Positions 5,410-5,883 of a DNA stretch of 5,883 nt are shown here, piece after piece (the first letter of the stretch is position 1; the number at the start of each line of letters is the position of its first letter). This DNA comes from Mariniphaga sp. (GTDB lineage: Bacteria; Bacteroidota; Bacteroidia; Bacteroidales; Prolixibacteraceae): assembly GCA_025363795.1 (NCBI GenBank), contig JANYLE010000512.1, positions 1-5,883 on the forward strand, given 5' to 3'. The notes under the pieces are model-generated. The model was not told where the DNA came from and made no database searches. It worked only from the letters and a program-made list of their open reading frames with translations. The position numbers and the translations under genes are program-made.

Positions 5410-5883
5410 TCAGGAGATCATCGCATTGATCATCAGCAATAAAAATACCGCAACGGCATAAGAGTTAATCAGGATAAAGGCTTTTAGAATCGTTTTTTTA
5501 TCCTTTTCCTGAAAGAGAAACCGGTAAAACTGTCTAATAAAAAAGAGATTCAGAATTATTAATAAACCCACCAGCAATGGTTTGAGATTAAATCCGAACA
5601 GCGGAAATAACATCAGGAAAACAGAAGTGATCACACCCCATAAAAAGACGACCATTTTAATCTGATGTTCATTAAGAATCTTCGAAATCGAAGAGAATCC
5701 GGCTGATTCATACTCTTTCCCATATTTAATCATCAGTAACCAAAAGTGGGGAATCTGCCAAAGAAAGACAAACACTGCCAGGAAGATAGCGTTTGGATGA
5801 AAAACATAAAAGCCAGCAGAGGACCAACCCATCAGCGGCGGAACTGCACCAACAACTGCACCGGGAATGATAGCAAGCCAGGT
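5410..5883 (-). CDS. ctaB: Protoheme IX farnesyltransferase (heme O synthase), UbiA family, N-terminal part beyond window
   Basis: The frame is open to the window edge, leaving the C-terminal 157 residues of a protein normally about 290-300 long. The ATG at 5832 is internal: the 17 codons before it encode PGAVVGAVPPL, part of a conserved CtaB/CyoE loop that continues into MGWSSAG. FLWQIPHFW (visible residues 40-48) and the following KYGKEYESAG match the second conserved loop of heme O synthases. Further hydrophobic segments at about 77-95, 101-117 and 133-153 form the last membrane spans. The enzyme transfers a farnesyl group from farnesyl diphosphate to heme b, making heme O for heme-copper oxidases, in the cytoplasmic membrane. 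The first Asp-rich substrate motif is outside the window, so another UbiA-family prenyltransferase cannot be fully excluded. Neighbouring oxidase assembly genes would be expected upstream, to the right. Confidence 0.87.
   Translation of the reverse strand, partial: TWLAIIPGAVVGAVPPLMGWSSAGFYVFHPNAIFLAVFVFLWQIPHFWLLMIKYGKEYESAGFSSISKILNEHQIKMVVFLWGVITSVFLMLFPLFGFNLKPLLVGLLIILNLFFIRQFYRFLFQEKDKKTILKAFILINSYAVAVFLLLMINAMIS

Overview
The window looks like ordinary chromosomal DNA of a member of the Bacteroidota. The evidence is moderate GC, starts without clear Shine-Dalgarno sequences, promoter boxes resembling the Bacteroidota -7 consensus TAnnTTTG, and proteins that read like Bacteroidota versions of their families (a 710-residue Tex, a short SSB, an AI-2E family permease, a CtaB-like prenyltransferase). 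This assignment is inference from reading the sequence; no search was run.

Six genes lie on alternating strands (+,-,+,-,+,-), so each is probably transcribed alone and every boundary is convergent or divergent. In order: (1) the 3' part of a coiled-coil C4 zinc-ribbon gene (1-594, +); (2) a small CxxC/CxxxC zinc-finger protein of unknown function (719-1117, -), separated from the first by a strong bidirectional terminator at 623-649; (3) a short single-stranded DNA-binding protein, ssb (1500-1844, +), followed by a long hairpin at 1874-1911; (4) tex, an S1-domain RNA-binding transcription accessory protein (1951-4083, -); (5) an AI-2E family membrane protein (4281-5405, +); (6) the 3' part of a heme O synthase/UbiA-type prenyltransferase gene (5410-5883, -). 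The stop codons of genes 5 and 6 are only 4 bp apart.

The genes do not form an obvious pathway. They are mostly housekeeping functions: nucleic-acid handling (ssb, tex), membrane transport and respiratory heme modification.

The most unusual stretch is the 382-bp non-coding region between the zinc-finger gene and ssb. Positions 1361-1430 hold seven degenerate 10-bp units phased to the DNA helix, within which lies a 42-bp interrupted palindrome (1366-1407, 18 of 21 base pairs matching). A second dyad at 1216-1235 on the zinc-finger-gene side shares an exact 12-mer with the array. This looks like a cooperative operator controlling the divergent genes. I did not find a defence system, mobile element, CRISPR array or RNA gene.
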